From: Triticum aestivum
Taxonomy: Eukaryota; Streptophyta; Magnoliopsida; Poales; Poaceae
NCBI RefSeq assembly: GCF_018294505.1
Contig: NC_057809.1
Span: 511,232,741-511,296,740, forward strand
Direction of reading: 5' to 3'
DNA length: 64,000 nucleotides
Shown here: positions 43,559 to 54,540 of the stretch, piece by piece
Position numbering within the stretch: position 1 is the stretch's first letter
Layout: every line of letters starts with the position of its first letter
Notes under the pieces: model-generated
Told to the model about the DNA's origin: nothing
The model's database searches: none
The model's input: only the letters and a program-made list of their open reading frames with translations
Translations under genes and position numbers: made by a program

Positions 43559-44257
43559 CTTGTGGGGCCACGTTGGACTCTGTTGACTGTGGTTGTGGCT
43601 TCGCTGGTTGGGCCGTGTTTGTGTTCATAGGACGGGCCCGTTAGTTTGTTGGTAATAAATTAAAAAATCCTGCTATAGATGGATGCAGCCTGCTATGCAT
43701 GCCCGGCTTTAGCATCAATGTAGCCTTCTATGCATGCGAACACCGCCACACACGCATATAGTGACCTAGACCTAATCGCATGCATGCACGCCGACACGCA
43801 CGCATCGATCCGTGCCGCACGGTTGCCGGTGGATTCAGTCGCTCCGCAGCGTCGTTTCACGCGTCACAGGCATACGTGCCAGTGGTAGAAGGGGCAGGCT
43901 ACACGCACGGTCGCGTCCATATGTCAAGGCATCGGTTCACGCCGCAGGCTGCACGCACACTCGTGAATGGGAGGCAGGCAGCCGCCAACGCAGAGCACAC
44001 AGAAGGGGGAGGCAGGCAACCACCAACACAGAGCATGCAAAGCATGCTCGCATCGATTCAAGTTCACACATTGATGATCGCATCGGTTCACGCACGCACT
44101 GAGTCACGATCTACGCTGTTTGCGCGTGTACCCACCTCGTCTCCCCCGGCCATTTAAACTGCCCTTCATTGCCTCTCCTTCTACAGATCCATCCGCGCCT
44201 CCAACTTCTCTTCTTCCCCCAAAAGCCAAAGTCGTTCCACTCAGCGGAGTGAGCAAG

Positions 44258-44686
44258 ATGGAGTATAACAGGCCGACGTTCCAAGCGCCGCCCACCATGC
44301 CGGAACGGTGGTACCTCGCCAACGTCGTCATCGAGGAATCCCCCCGCGTGTGGGCGTTCTCCCGCTGGAGGGGAAGCATTGAGCTTGCACGGGGGTTCCT
44401 CCATGCAGGCTTCCACCACCTCCCAGCAGGCTCGCCGCCCATGTTCAGCCTCGTGGAGCAGCATCCCCACGCCAACGCTCCAGTGGTAGGGCTCGTCGTC
44501 CTCTTCACCAACAGGTTCGATGCCTACTACCTACTCGGCAAGGTGTATTGGTGTGGGTGCGAGTTCATCGCATTCACGACCTATAACATATTCACCGACT
44601 TCGAGAGCGTCTTCCCCGCTTGCAACCGCATGCACAGCCTCCCGTACTACCTCGGCGACAACGGCCTTGAGGAGGAGGAGTACTGA
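44258..44686 (+). CDS. Unrecognised 142-aa ORF inside the MULE
   Basis: The first ATG of a longer open frame is at 44,258 (AGCAAGATGG, good context); the frame ends with TGA after LEEEEY. The product is not repetitive: an early MPERWYLANVVIEESPRVWAF, a central aliphatic part (NAPVVGLVVLFTNRFDAYYL), a CGC motif and an acidic end. I recognise no domain. A TTTAAA-like box lies about 100 bp upstream (44,153). The GC content is higher than in the flanking MULE sequence, which suggests a captured plant gene. Placed near the left TIR and pointing inward, it converges on the two minus-strand genes. It could alternatively be a MULE accessory gene; homologues in other MULE copies would tell. Confidence 0.55.
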   Translation: MEYNRPTFQAPPTMPERWYLANVVIEESPRVWAFSRWRGSIELARGFLHAGFHHLPAGSPPMFSLVEQHPHANAPVVGLVVLFTNRFDAYYLLGKVYWCGCEFIAFTTYNIFTDFESVFPACNRMHSLPYYLGDNGLEEEEY

Positions 44687-45794
44687 AGCCGGCGGCAAAG
44701 AAGACGGTGAAGCCGGCGGTTAAGGTGAAGACGACGGTGAAGACATGGTGTTGTTGCCCTAGCTACCCTATCTATCTACTATGTAGTGTGAGTTTGGTGT
44801 GTGTGTTGCCCGAGCTAGCTACCCTATCTATGTAAGGTTAATTATTATTATCTATCGGTGTCTACGTAAGAACTTATGTTGCCCTAGCAACCCTATCTAA
44901 GTTAAGTTATGTGTGTTATATTAATGCTTTGTTATGTTTGTATTTTGTTTGTCCCAAGTTTAGACACGGCTAATTGGCGTGGGAAAAATTAACCAAACAA
45001 ACTAAAAATGATGTGTTTATAGATGCCTTCTAAAAATAAGAACATATTGTACATTTGTACATGGCTTTGGTTTGAGAGCTCTATATTTTTTAGGTATTCA
45101 AAGAATACTTTGGTTTTCAGAAATATTGAAGTATCAAATACTTTGAGATATTTGACTTTAGTCAAAAGTGTAGTTTTAACTACACTATGTTTGAAGTATA
45201 TAAAAAAGAGGGTTAGACCTCTTTTTCTAATCATGAAGTATTGGTTCGCTAGGCATAATAATACTGCGGTTTGCAAATACTTTGATTCTAAAAAATGAAG
45301 GGACCCATAAAGGAAAGCCAAAAAAATTCCTCAATGAGATAGAAGAGATTGGGCAATCAAATTAATGAAAAAAGCAATCAGAAACAAAAAAGAACAAAGC
45401 AATCCTTCCTAAACAAAAAAAGAAACATCGCTTGTTTCTGGGCTTTCTCTTTGGGCCCGCGAACTAGGTTTTTTTAGCAGAACTGACGAACTCGAGGACA
45501 AAAGTTTGGCAAGTGCGAGAGAGAAGAGATGAACTTGATGTATATCCCTTGTGCTGCTCAAGTACTACTTACTGTCATCTGACGAGCTAGGGTATGATCC
45601 AACACTCGAGGTTATTAGCTAACAAAATAATCCTATCACTGAACTGGTAGTTGTTTTCTGCCGAAACTGAAAGTGTCGAAACTTAACAGTAAACTGCATA
45701 CATTCAGAGATCGACAGTTGCACTAAACAGAGTTGCATTTGAGATAAACAGACTTGGATTGCTAAACAGTGGCAACAACAGTAGACAAACATCT
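44687..45794. other. Intergenic part of the MULE
   Basis: Begins with a GC-rich GAAGCCGGCGG repeat tail of the 142-aa ORF region (44,687-44,745), then AT-rich sequence. The small ORFs at 44,989-45,321 on both strands overlap in an AT-rich near-palindromic stretch and are not credible. Confidence 0.5.
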
Positions 45795-46364
45795 CTAACG
45801 AGAGATGGCCATCAAGTAAAAAATTCCTAGAGCAAGTATTCCTAAAGCTATCAGATTGGATTGCTTCTTCAACTCAATCAGCTGCTTGAAGTTCTTGTTC
45901 ATCTTCTTCAATTCCGTCTTCAGTTCGACATCTACCACCGTCGGGTATTCCGGACGCGCTGCTGCTGCCGGAGCGGCACTGTCATGGGGCAGATTGGACT
46001 CGCGGATTGCATTCCCCCTCGAATCCAGCAAGCCCGACCCTTGAAGCCTCTGGATGTAATCATCCATCCACTCGAAATGGTGGCATTTCTTCACGATCTG
46101 AAAACGAAATCATGTAACCTAAATCCAAATCTGACAGATTTTTTGAGAAATTAGAGATAAAGGATGCGAGGAAAACTCAGATCTAACCTGCCCCTCCGGC
46201 TTGCTCTCGCATTTGACGAACTCGCGCCCAAAGTTCCCATTCTTCTCCTCCTTCGAAGTCAACCGCTTCAGTGGCGCAGTCCGTGGGCAGTCAGTGCATC
46301 GAGTCATCGGCACTGGACCATACACCGGCCACGTGGAACGGGGGGCTGACGAGGAGGTCGACAT
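45795..46364 (-). CDS. GRF-type zinc-finger protein with C-terminal membrane segment, inside the MULE
   Basis: Two exons: 46,364-46,188 and 46,097-45,795, with a 90-bp GT-AG intron (phase 0). The 159-residue product begins MSTSSSAPRSTW. Residues 23-70 match the GRF zinc finger: ligands C23, C26, C52 and C64, with the signature GNFGREFVKC and a closing KKCHHFEWMDDYI. A linker, a basic coiled-coil-like region (115-140) and a 19-residue hydrophobic segment (NLIALGILALGIFYLMAIS) near the C-terminus follow, giving a tail-anchor topology. GRF fingers bind nucleic acids in other proteins. No stop or shift. It is probably a host gene caught by the element, or a stable accessory gene of this MULE lineage; the intron argues against capture through a spliced RNA. 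Confidence 0.8.
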
Positions 46365-47819
46365 ATCGCCCGAGAGGAAGAAACAGAGGAATTGCTCGAG
46401 AGGAAGAAGAACGAGAAGATGGGGAAAGAAACAGAGGAATTGCTCGATCTGCTCGATGCCTTTGTCTGTCAGATGGAGAAGAGGAGAAGGGGAAGCTATA
46501 TTGACGATTTGCCACATTGTATTTTGCAGTTTGAATATTTGAACCAACTCTTAACACTGACATGTGGTGGTCATGTGCAAAAAATACAATTTCATATGTA
46601 AAGTGGGGCAGATCGTAAAAAACCCGAGAAGGACAGTGCAGTAGCCAATCAGGATGCATCACACGGATCGCGCATGCTTGCCCCACATCTGACGGGTGGT
46701 GTTTGGTGCTTGCTAGGATCCGACGGCGCACGTTCGACGCTAGGGTTTGGAGCATTTCTGCGGGGTTATGAGCGACTCAACGGGATTATTAGGGTTTGAC
46801 CAGATTTCAAATGGCCATAACTAAATTAGAAAAAATCACAAAAAATATAAAACAAACGTAGTTCGTCCGTTTATGAGACCTAGTTACCATAAAAATATAT
46901 AAACTCGGTATAGGGGCGTTTTATTGAAAAATCATTTTTTGAAGTGATCTGTTGAAATCAAGTTCAAATGTTTTTAAAAAAGTCCAAAAAATTCAAAATG
47001 TTGTAATTCTTGCGCACATAGCCATCATATGTGACAAGGTTATGAGAAAAAAAGATATAAACTTGGTGTAGGTCATTTTCATGAAAAAAGTCTTCACACA
47101 AATGAGCTATCACCTATGAACATTTTCAGAGTTTGTAGAATAGGGAGAGAGGGTTTAGGGTTTGAAAAAAATCAAAATAATTAAAAAAAATCAGAAAAAT
47201 CTCCATAGCTTCATTTTGGAGTGAGTAAGAAGGATCTGAACTTACTTTTTCATTTTCATATCTAGAACGTGTTATTTGACGGTTTTGAATTAAAAGCATA
47301 TTTTTTCACAAAATGTAGTAATATGAATATTAATCAATAAATAGTGAGACTTCGTTTTTACCCTATATATATGGAACAAGTGTTAATAAAAATATATATG
47401 CCTCATTTAGGCAAGGTCAAAAAAACTTGATTTCAAATAGGGCTGTTTACCCTAGCTTTCGAGCTCGTTTCTAGCACATTTCTCATTCGGACTGTTCACC
47501 TATGAATATTGGACTTCAAATGCTCGATCAAATACTCCGCACAGAGCAATAAACCTCCCATGTTCAACTTCAACTTTGACTCGAACCCAAATTTTGGCCC
47601 AAATTCAAATATTGATTTAAATTCAAATTTTGATGGAAATTTGAATTCTGACTCAAATAAGAAACCAAAGTAAAGCAACATTATTACAACTGATAAGTTT
47701 TCACATTAGCTCAAATCTACCAAGTTTTAAGATGCCAACATCTTAATACAAATCTACCAAGTTTTAAGCGATCCACTCGCCCTCAAATTGACAACACAAA
47801 CATTTCCCAACAACTTAAT
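46365..47819. other. Intergenic part of the MULE between the GRF gene and the transposase
   Basis: AT-rich, with many AAAATC runs near 47,150. It should hold the promoter of the GRF gene (near 46,400-46,700) and the transposase terminator. No ORF stands out. Confidence 0.5.
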
Positions 47820-50800
47820 TCAAATTTTCGACTTGCTCCTTGTGTTTGCAGCTGGCTTCACCGTCTTGCTCCTGGTTTCCCTAGTTGAGATGCTCTTTTC
47901 TTTCAGACTCTTGTTCCTTTTGATCTTGGGCTTTACTTGGGGTTTTCCTCGTGGAGGTGCTGATGGAGTAGTTGCACTCGCCGAGCACTTGACGACCATT
48001 TGACGGTCATCTATGGGTTCAGTAATCTTTAAAGGCACAATTGGAAAAATTACGCCCTCCTCTTCCTCTCTTATAGATTCAAAACCATCAAAGGCCATGG
48101 TTTCAAAATCTTCTGCTTCTTCATCTCTTGGCCTTTTCTCCCTAGAGCTGGTAAATAAAATTATAAGCCATAGGCAAAAAAGAGAACAAATGCAAACAAA
48201 AGGGTAGCTGCATTCTACAAAGGGTGCAAACACATACCAAGATGCTTCATTTGTTGCTGCATTCTCCACTTCTTCATTTGCTGCTGCATTCTCCACCGCA
48301 TCTTCAGTCTCCATTGCTGCTGCATTCTCCTCAGCATTGGCTGCTATCCATCTTTCCTCCTCTCCAAATGATGCATCCACTGCATTGGTACAAAGCCTAG
48401 CAATATGCCCCAGAACTCCACATTTTTTGCAAGCACGCTTCTTTGGTAGACGACCCTCCTCACCTGCTCTAATCCTCTGGTTCCTTGGTCTTCCTGGTGG
48501 TCTAGTAATGACAGGAGCGTGGAGTTTGAACCCTAGATCTACTATGTTCCATTGATCTTTCCCCAATAGTGCAGGCACATTCTCAGCATAAGCAGCCATA
48601 AATTTGGCAACCGAGAAATACTCAGAGCAATATTGATCAACTTCACAATCTGCACCCCTGATAACGGTCATCATATGTAGGGCATGTATGCATGGCTTCC
48701 CACGGATCTGCCATTGCCTACAAGTACATTCTCTAGTACTTAGGTTCACAGGATACCTCCATACCCTATTTTTAGTGTCAGTATAGGTAACCTCTCCCTC
48801 ATATGTACCAGATCGAATACATTTCATCTTCAATCCTCTTGCCTTCAAGTGCAATGCCTTAATCAGTGATGGGAGCATTTGATGACCAACATATTGTGTT
48901 TTTGCAATTCTTTTGTGAAGAGCCATCTTTATCATGATCATTTGCCTCATCTTGTCATATGCTTGCCACAACAAGAGCCCTTTCACTGACTTGAACTTTG
49001 AATTGAAGCATTCTGCAAGGTTACTGGTCACATAATCTACTTTGCAGATTTCGTTGAATTTGCTTCTTGACCACACCTTGCCATGATGTGCATCCATGTA
49101 CTCCTTCACAAGAGGATTTTGAGCATATAACACTCTCAAATGGTGTTCATGCTTCCTTTTGCTGCATGTGTATGATGCTGGCCATAAGTTCTCATCATAA
49201 ACTTTACCTTTGAACTTCTTTTTGAAATTATGCGCTAGGTGTCGCATACATTCCCTATGCTCCACTCCAGGGAATACAATTTCCACTGCACTCTCTAAAC
49301 CCTTGCAAGCATCTGTGTGTATAGCTAAACCTGGGGGTGTGCCTATAATGTTGCGCAACTGCTGCAGAAACCAGACCCAACTTTCCTCAGACTCTGCCTC
49401 CACCACACCAAATGCAACTGGGAATAGCCAGTTGTGTCCATCAACTGCAGAAGCTGCTACAAGCTGTCCTCTCCATCTTCCAGTCAAATGTGTAGCATCT
49501 ATAGCCAAATAGGGCCTGCAACCATCTAGAAACCCCTGCCAGCAAGCCTTGAAACAAACAAAAGCCCTTCTGAAGCACTCCTTCTGAAATGACTTCCCTT
49601 TTATTTTGAATGGAACTGTATGCTTGTCAATCTCTACAACACTCCCTGGACTTGCCATCTCCACTTCATCTTTGAAAGTGTAAAGCAGCTGAAAACTGTC
49701 ATTCCATTGACCATTAATTCTGTTAAGAGCCTTTTCCCTAGCATTGAAAATTCTCATGTAAGGAATTTCTATCTTGTACTTCTCAAAAAGCTTCCCATGG
49801 ATTGTTGTTGGACCAAATCCAGGTTCTTCTCTCAGCCAATCCAATATAGCATCTGCCTCCCACCTAGTTTTTGCTAGCTTGGTTTTGGCCTTCCCCCTCC
49901 CCCTCCAGGTGGACAGGTGTGCTTGTGTGGGTTTTTCTTTATCTGAAACGAAATAAAAGGGTAAAAAACAGTTAAGAAACCTTACTCAACGATCTAAAAC
50001 TAAATTACTAACTGAACTTGGGTTACCTGAACATATTTGCTCTTTCTCATACGAGATGCATGCATCTTCCACCTACACCTAGGATATGGACAAAAAACTG
50101 TGAACCTTGCTGGCTCACTCCTTTTAATCTTATAGGTGTTTTCAGATATAATGCACCATGTTGTCACTGCATTCCGACAGTCCACCATGGATTGGAAAAT
50201 GGTACCTACACTAAGCTCGGGTTTTTCCCGGTTCCACTCAATTGTTGGCATGTCATCACCATCGTATTCATCCTCGACTAAGTTGTCCATGTTCTCCACC
50301 TTCTCTTCATCGTCAGTGTCATCAAACCTAGCTTGGCTGATGGGCTCCTCCATATATTCGTCATCCACTGCTTGCTGACTGGCTACATCGACCAGTTCAG
50401 GAAACATCATCTCGTCTTCATCATCATTTGTAGGCATTGCCTCGTCAGGTTCTGCATCTTCTTCTACACCAACTGCAGAAGGTACACGAGAAGCAGCAGC
50501 TGAATCGGAACCAGAATTGGCAGCAGGCATGTTGTGGCTCCATGAACCACTTGCTTTACTTGGTGTCGACCTACAAGGAGTGCCGGGGTGCTGGCTATTA
50601 GCACAGACAGATGATGTCTGAACTCCCTTCCCCTTCGCCCGTTCTATGTGTGGCTGAATCACATCGATTTGGAGTTTACCGAATCGGCAGCCAGCAATCC
50701 CAGCAAAAAGCAACAGCATATGATCATCGCAAGTTAGTGGGATAAATCTTTGCTCGTCACTGCTGAAGTAATTCAGTTCAACAGCATTGGCATCACTCCA

Positions 50801-50824
50801 AGGATAGGTGTTTCGGAGCTCAGC
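47820..50824 (-). CDS. MuDR-type MULE transposase (one frameshift)
   Basis: Exon with the MuDR DNA-binding region: 50,824-50,027 (Met at 50,719; acidic stretch; FQSMVDCRNAVTTWCI and FCPYPRCRWKMHASRMRKSK). Intron 50,026-49,943 (GT-AG). Main exon 49,942-48,238; intron 48,237-48,148 (90 bp, no stop if retained); last exon 48,147-47,820. In the frame open from 49,844 (674 residues) the MULE domain has catalytic Asp116 (IDATHL), Asp178 (HTDACKG) and Glu278 (NLAECFNS). A SWIM finger follows (C373, C375, C385, H387), then a zinc knuckle (C472, C475, H480, C485) and a basic tail. Spliced frames meet out of phase: the frame after the intron (IKKNPHKHTCPPG) runs into a stop unless one base is removed in the G-rich run at 49,893-49,906. 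It would cut and move the element. The 5' exons are uncertain. Confidence 0.88.
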
Positions 50825-51447
50825 TCACAAATCTTTGAAAGATATGCTGGTTCTACCACTTTGGGATAGAAAAATGATGAAATCAAATGCGGTTTAGTAC
50901 CACGCAGCACACTAGTTTCCATTCTAATTGCCAGCCGGAAAGCCAGCGCGGGATCAATCCCATTTTGTTGGGGGAAGGAAACAAAGGCTTCAGTTAGCCG
51001 GGTAAAATCGAGCACAAATTCGAACGATTCAAGCAAACAGAAGTCAAATACGGCCTACAATATGACTTAGAATGTCAATTCGAGAGGAAACAATGCTTAC
51101 CCAGGTTTAATCCATGAATTATCTACCGCGGATTTGACCCAATCCTCTCCACGGCCGACTGCATTCCGGGCGTCCTCACTCAACATTGCTATGTAATCCC
51201 AGATGGGGAGGTGGGCTATATCTGGCGCAGACGCGGCGTCGCCGACGAATGGAATAGGGCATAGGGTGGAGGAAACAACTGCGGTGGACGCGACACGACG
51301 CCGGCGGAGGGGGCGGGGTGGCGCGATGCAGTGCGGCCTGTCTAGATCTGTTTCACATTCAGACAAGCTGCCCAATACGTGTCTCCTTGCGGTCCCACAC
51401 GTCAGCAAGCAACAGTCAGACAAAGACTCGGCCACACTCGTCAGCAA
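50825..51447 (-). other. Possible 5' exons or leader of the transposase gene
   Basis: Two minus-strand frames (51,447-51,097 and 51,036-50,773) lie between the right TIR and the transposase. The first encodes a piece ending DWVKSAVDNSWIKPG before a CAGG|GTAAGC-like donor near 51,101; the second includes NGIDPALAFRLAIRMETSVL. They may be the N-terminal exons or leader, but I cannot set the start. Confidence 0.4.
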
Positions 51448-51449
51448 TT

Positions 51450-51599
51450 AACGGTCAATGGACGGTCAAGACGGCAAACGCTCGCTATGAGCATTTGTGA
51501 GAGTTTCAGCTAAGGAAGAGGGGGAAAGTGAGCAAACATTTGGAGCGTGGGGAAAAGTGAGCATAACTAAGGAACCAGGGGCACTAATTTAAATATCCC
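51450..51599 (-). repeat. Right TIR of the MULE
   Basis: Partner of 43,414-43,558. The transposase gene lies on this side and reads away from it, as in MuDR, where TIRs serve as promoters. Confidence 0.88.
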
Positions 51600-51608
51600 T
51601 TTTAATTA

Positions 51609-52916
51609 ACTATGATTTGTGATTTAGTAGTGAGCACAAAGCAACATATATCAAGCAATGACGAAGTCTAACTCTCTTCCTATGCATCGGCATGTCATAA
51701 AAGAACAATTCATGCACAAATAGTAAAGGCCAATACATAGTATAAACAATTTATTGCAATTTTATCGTGTTGGAAACATGGAGAGGCGGAGATGTAGTTC
51801 CTCTCTCATAATAATTGCAAGTAGGAGAAGAAAGCACATGCATATTATAGTCATCAAAATTATCATGTGCAACAGTAAAAGGCAACCCATCAATATAATC
51901 CTTAATAAGTGCAAACTTCTCCGATATAGTGTAGTTGGGAGAATTTAAAAAGATAATAGGACTATCATGCGTGGGTGCAATAGCAACAATTTCATGTTTA
52001 ACATAAGGAACTATAGCGAGTTCATCTCTATAAGCATAATTCATATTGGCATCTTGGCCACAAGCATAGCAAGCATCATCAAAAAGGGATATTTCAAAAG
52101 AATCAACGGGATCATAACAATCATCATACCATTCATCCTTCGATAGATTCGAAGTGAAATTAAACAATGTATGGGATAAAGATTTACTCTCATTAGATGG
52201 TGGGAACGGGTGCTCAATCCGCTCTTCCTCCTTTTGTTCTTCGCTCTCCTCCTCATCTTTTTCATCCAATAAGCTCACAATGTCATTAATTTCTTCTTCC
52301 ATAGACTCCTTCAAAATATTAGTCTCTTCTTGGAGGAGTCCTCAATATATGGTTTAATATAAGGATTAGAAGCATAATTATCATAGCAATATTTAAGTAT
52401 GGCCAAATTTTTATATTTGTAGAGAGTAGTATCACACTCTTCAATAAAAGAAGCAATTTCACAAGTACCCCTAAAAGCAAAAAATTCTTTAATTTGTTGA
52501 ACATCATAGTAATTATAAACACCCTTAGTATACGAAGATACGATTCCATTATCACTAAACCCACATTGGTATGGAAGGTGTTTCTCAGGGTCTTTAGAAC
52601 AACAAGTACAATCATATATTTCACATAAATTCCAAGCATAGCACTACAAACAGTGAATTTGATCCAGTAAAAGTTTCCCTTTTTCAGATATGCGGTGTCG
52701 CACATAACAAGCATGCTCATCTAAAGATTTTCCCTCTACTAAGCTAGCTGGGGTTTCAGCCCGAGCACATAGGGATCGAAGACGATCCAAGTAAAAAGCT
52801 TCATTAGTGTGATAGATTTTGAGTGGTTCTTCAACCATTGGTTCAGTAGGTACCACTAATTTTTTTGGTATTTTGCGTTTTCTACCCATAACTAAAGATA
52901 GAAAACAAGAGCACAA
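51609..52916 (-). pseudogene. Unrecognised ORF at the 5' end of element D interior
   Basis: After the PBS, a Met near 52,889 opens a frame beginning MGRKRKIPKKLVVPTEPMVE; it goes on to RISEKGKLLLDQIHCL and stops at 52,644. Other frames carry on with Asp/Glu-rich and Cys-containing sequence (ECDTTLYKYKNLAILKYCYD-type, then a Glu-rich stretch and a piece at 52,314-51,751). Three frames are thus involved and at least two shifts. Its place is that of gag, but no gag or zinc-knuckle motif is visible. I consider it a decayed family-specific ORF. Confidence 0.55.
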
Positions 52917-52980
52917 AATAAAAACTACTTAGTGATAAAGCAAACAAGCACACACGAGAATATTCACCCCACGCTATAAC

Positions 52981-52998
52981 TCCCCGGCAACGGCGCCA
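52981..52998 (-). other. Primer binding site of element D (tRNA-Asp)
   Basis: The minus strand reads TGGCGCCGTTGCCGGGGA, 11 bases inside the LTR at 53,010. Confidence 0.95.
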
Positions 52999-53009
52999 GA
53001 AAAAGGTAT

Positions 53010-54535
53010 TGATAACCCACAAGTATAGGGGATCAATTGTAGCCTCTTTCAATAATTAAGAGTGTCGAACCCAACGAGGAGCTAAAGGTAGAACAAATAT
53101 TCCCTCAAGTTCTATCGACCACCGATACAACTCTACGCACGCTTAACTTCTGCTTTACCTAGAACATGTAAGAAACTAGAAGTACTTTGTAGGTGTTGTT
53201 GGATAGGTTTGCAAGATAATAAAGAGCACGTAAATAAAAGTAGGGGCTGTTTAGATGAAGACACAACTAAGTTAGTTTTAGTAGAGAGCTTGTTGTCACA
53301 CAAGAAACTTATTTGTCCCTAGGCAATCGATAACTAGACCGGTAATCATTATTGCAATTTTATTTGAGGGAGAGGCATAAGCTAACATACTTTCTCTTCT
53401 TGGATCATATGCACTTATGATTGGAACTCTAGAAAGCATTTGCAACTACTGAAGATCATTAAGGTAAAACTCAACCATAGCATTATAAGGAATCAAGTCC
53501 TCTTTACTCACATACACAAACAACCTACATACTCGGGTCTGTCCTTCTGTCACTCATGCCACCCACCATAAGCAAATCATGAACATATTGCAAACCCTAC
53601 AGCGGGGATCCCTCATGCTTGCGCGACACGGAGAGCACCATAGGACATCACCAATAATAAAACATGCAATTCAAACCAATCACGATCATCAATTAACCCA
53701 TAGGACAAAACGGATCTACTCAAACATCATAGGATAGCCATACATCATTGGGAAATAATATATAGCATTGAGCACCATGTTTAAGTAGAGATTACAATAG
53801 GTAAAATAGGGGTTACACTGCTGCATAGAGGGGGGAAGAGTCGGTGATGACGGCGGTGAAGTTGTTGGTGTAGATCGTTGTCATGATGATGGCCCCGGTG
53901 TCGTTCCGATGCCACTGGGAGAGGGGGGGAGAGCCCCCCTTCTTCTTCTTCTTCCTTGACCTTCTCCCTAAGTGGGAGAAGGGTTTCCCCCGCTGGCCCT
54001 TTGTCTCCATGGCATGGGAGGGGCGAGAGCCCCTCCGAGATTTGCTCTGTCTCTCTATCTCTCTCTGTTTCTATGCTCCAGATTCTGCCCTTTCACCGTT
54101 TCTTATATTCCAGGACATCCGTAAGTCCGATTGGGCTGAAATTTGGACACGAATTTTATCCGGATATTAGCTTTCTTGCGGCGAAAAAGGGTACCAACCG
54201 CCTTATGGGGTGGCCACGAGGGCCCAGGGCGTGCCTGACCCCCTGGGTTGCGCCCCCTGCCTCGTGGACCCCTCGGGCATCGTCTCGCGTTGATTCTTCG
54301 TCCCAAAAATCACATATATTCCAAAAAAATCTGCGTCAGTTTTTATCCCATTTGGACTCCGTTTGATATGGATTTTTTGCGAAACAAAAAACATGCAACA
54401 AACAGGAACTGGTACTGGGCACTGGATCAATAAGTTAGTCCCAAAAATAGTATAAAAAGTTGCCAAAAGTATATAAAAGTTGTAGAATATTGGCATGGAA
54501 CAATAAAAAATTATAGATACGACGGGGACGTGTCA
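53010..54535 (-). repeat. 5' LTR of element D
   Basis: 1,526 bp, same ends as the LTR at 38,779 except for GACGTGTCA at the right limit. Confidence 0.95.
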
Positions 54536-54540
54536 AACAC

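Larger units (their letters stand above)
43414..51599. mobile_element. MULE (Mutator-like element), 8.19 kb, complete
   Basis: Terminal inverted repeats of about 145 bp begin GGGCTTATTCC on the left and GGGATATTTAA (complement) on the right, and share the blocks GTTCCTTAGTT(G/A)TGCTCA, TTTTCCCCACGCT and CTTAGCTGAAACTCTCACAAATGCTCATA. A perfect 9-bp duplication, TTTTAATTA, flanks them (43,405-43,413 and 51,600-51,608), the length typical of Mutator. It encodes a MuDR-type transposase and GRF-type protein (minus strand) and a 142-residue ORF (plus strand). It sits in the interior of element D. The near-complete transposase makes it potentially autonomous, apart from a one-base shift. Confidence 0.95.
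38779..54535 (-). mobile_element. Element D: gypsy-type LTR retrotransposon without pol, carrying a MULE
   Basis: LTRs at 38,779-40,417 and 53,010-54,535, flanked by AACAC (38,774-38,778 and 54,536-54,540). The PBS next to the right LTR (52,981-52,998, complement of TGGCGCCGTTGCCGGGGA) and the PPT next to the left LTR (complement of AAGCTTGGGGATGC) set the minus orientation. In the first 270 bp the LTRs differ at roughly 14 sites, so it is older than element B. The interior has only an unrecognised ORF at its 5' end; it resembles element C in LTR ends, PBS, PPT and an internal module. Without the 8.2-kb MULE and one TSD copy, D is about 7.6 kb. Confidence 0.93.

Noticed and set aside
44104..44511. 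Minus-strand ORFs opposite the 142-aa ORF
   Set aside because: Shadow frames in GC-rich sequence; no good start, no domain, and the plus frame has a better start context.
31965..52998. TGGCGCCGTTGCCGGGGA at 31,965 and its complement at 52,981 as tRNA gene pieces
   Set aside because: They are primer binding sites next to LTRs; no cloverleaf surrounds them.
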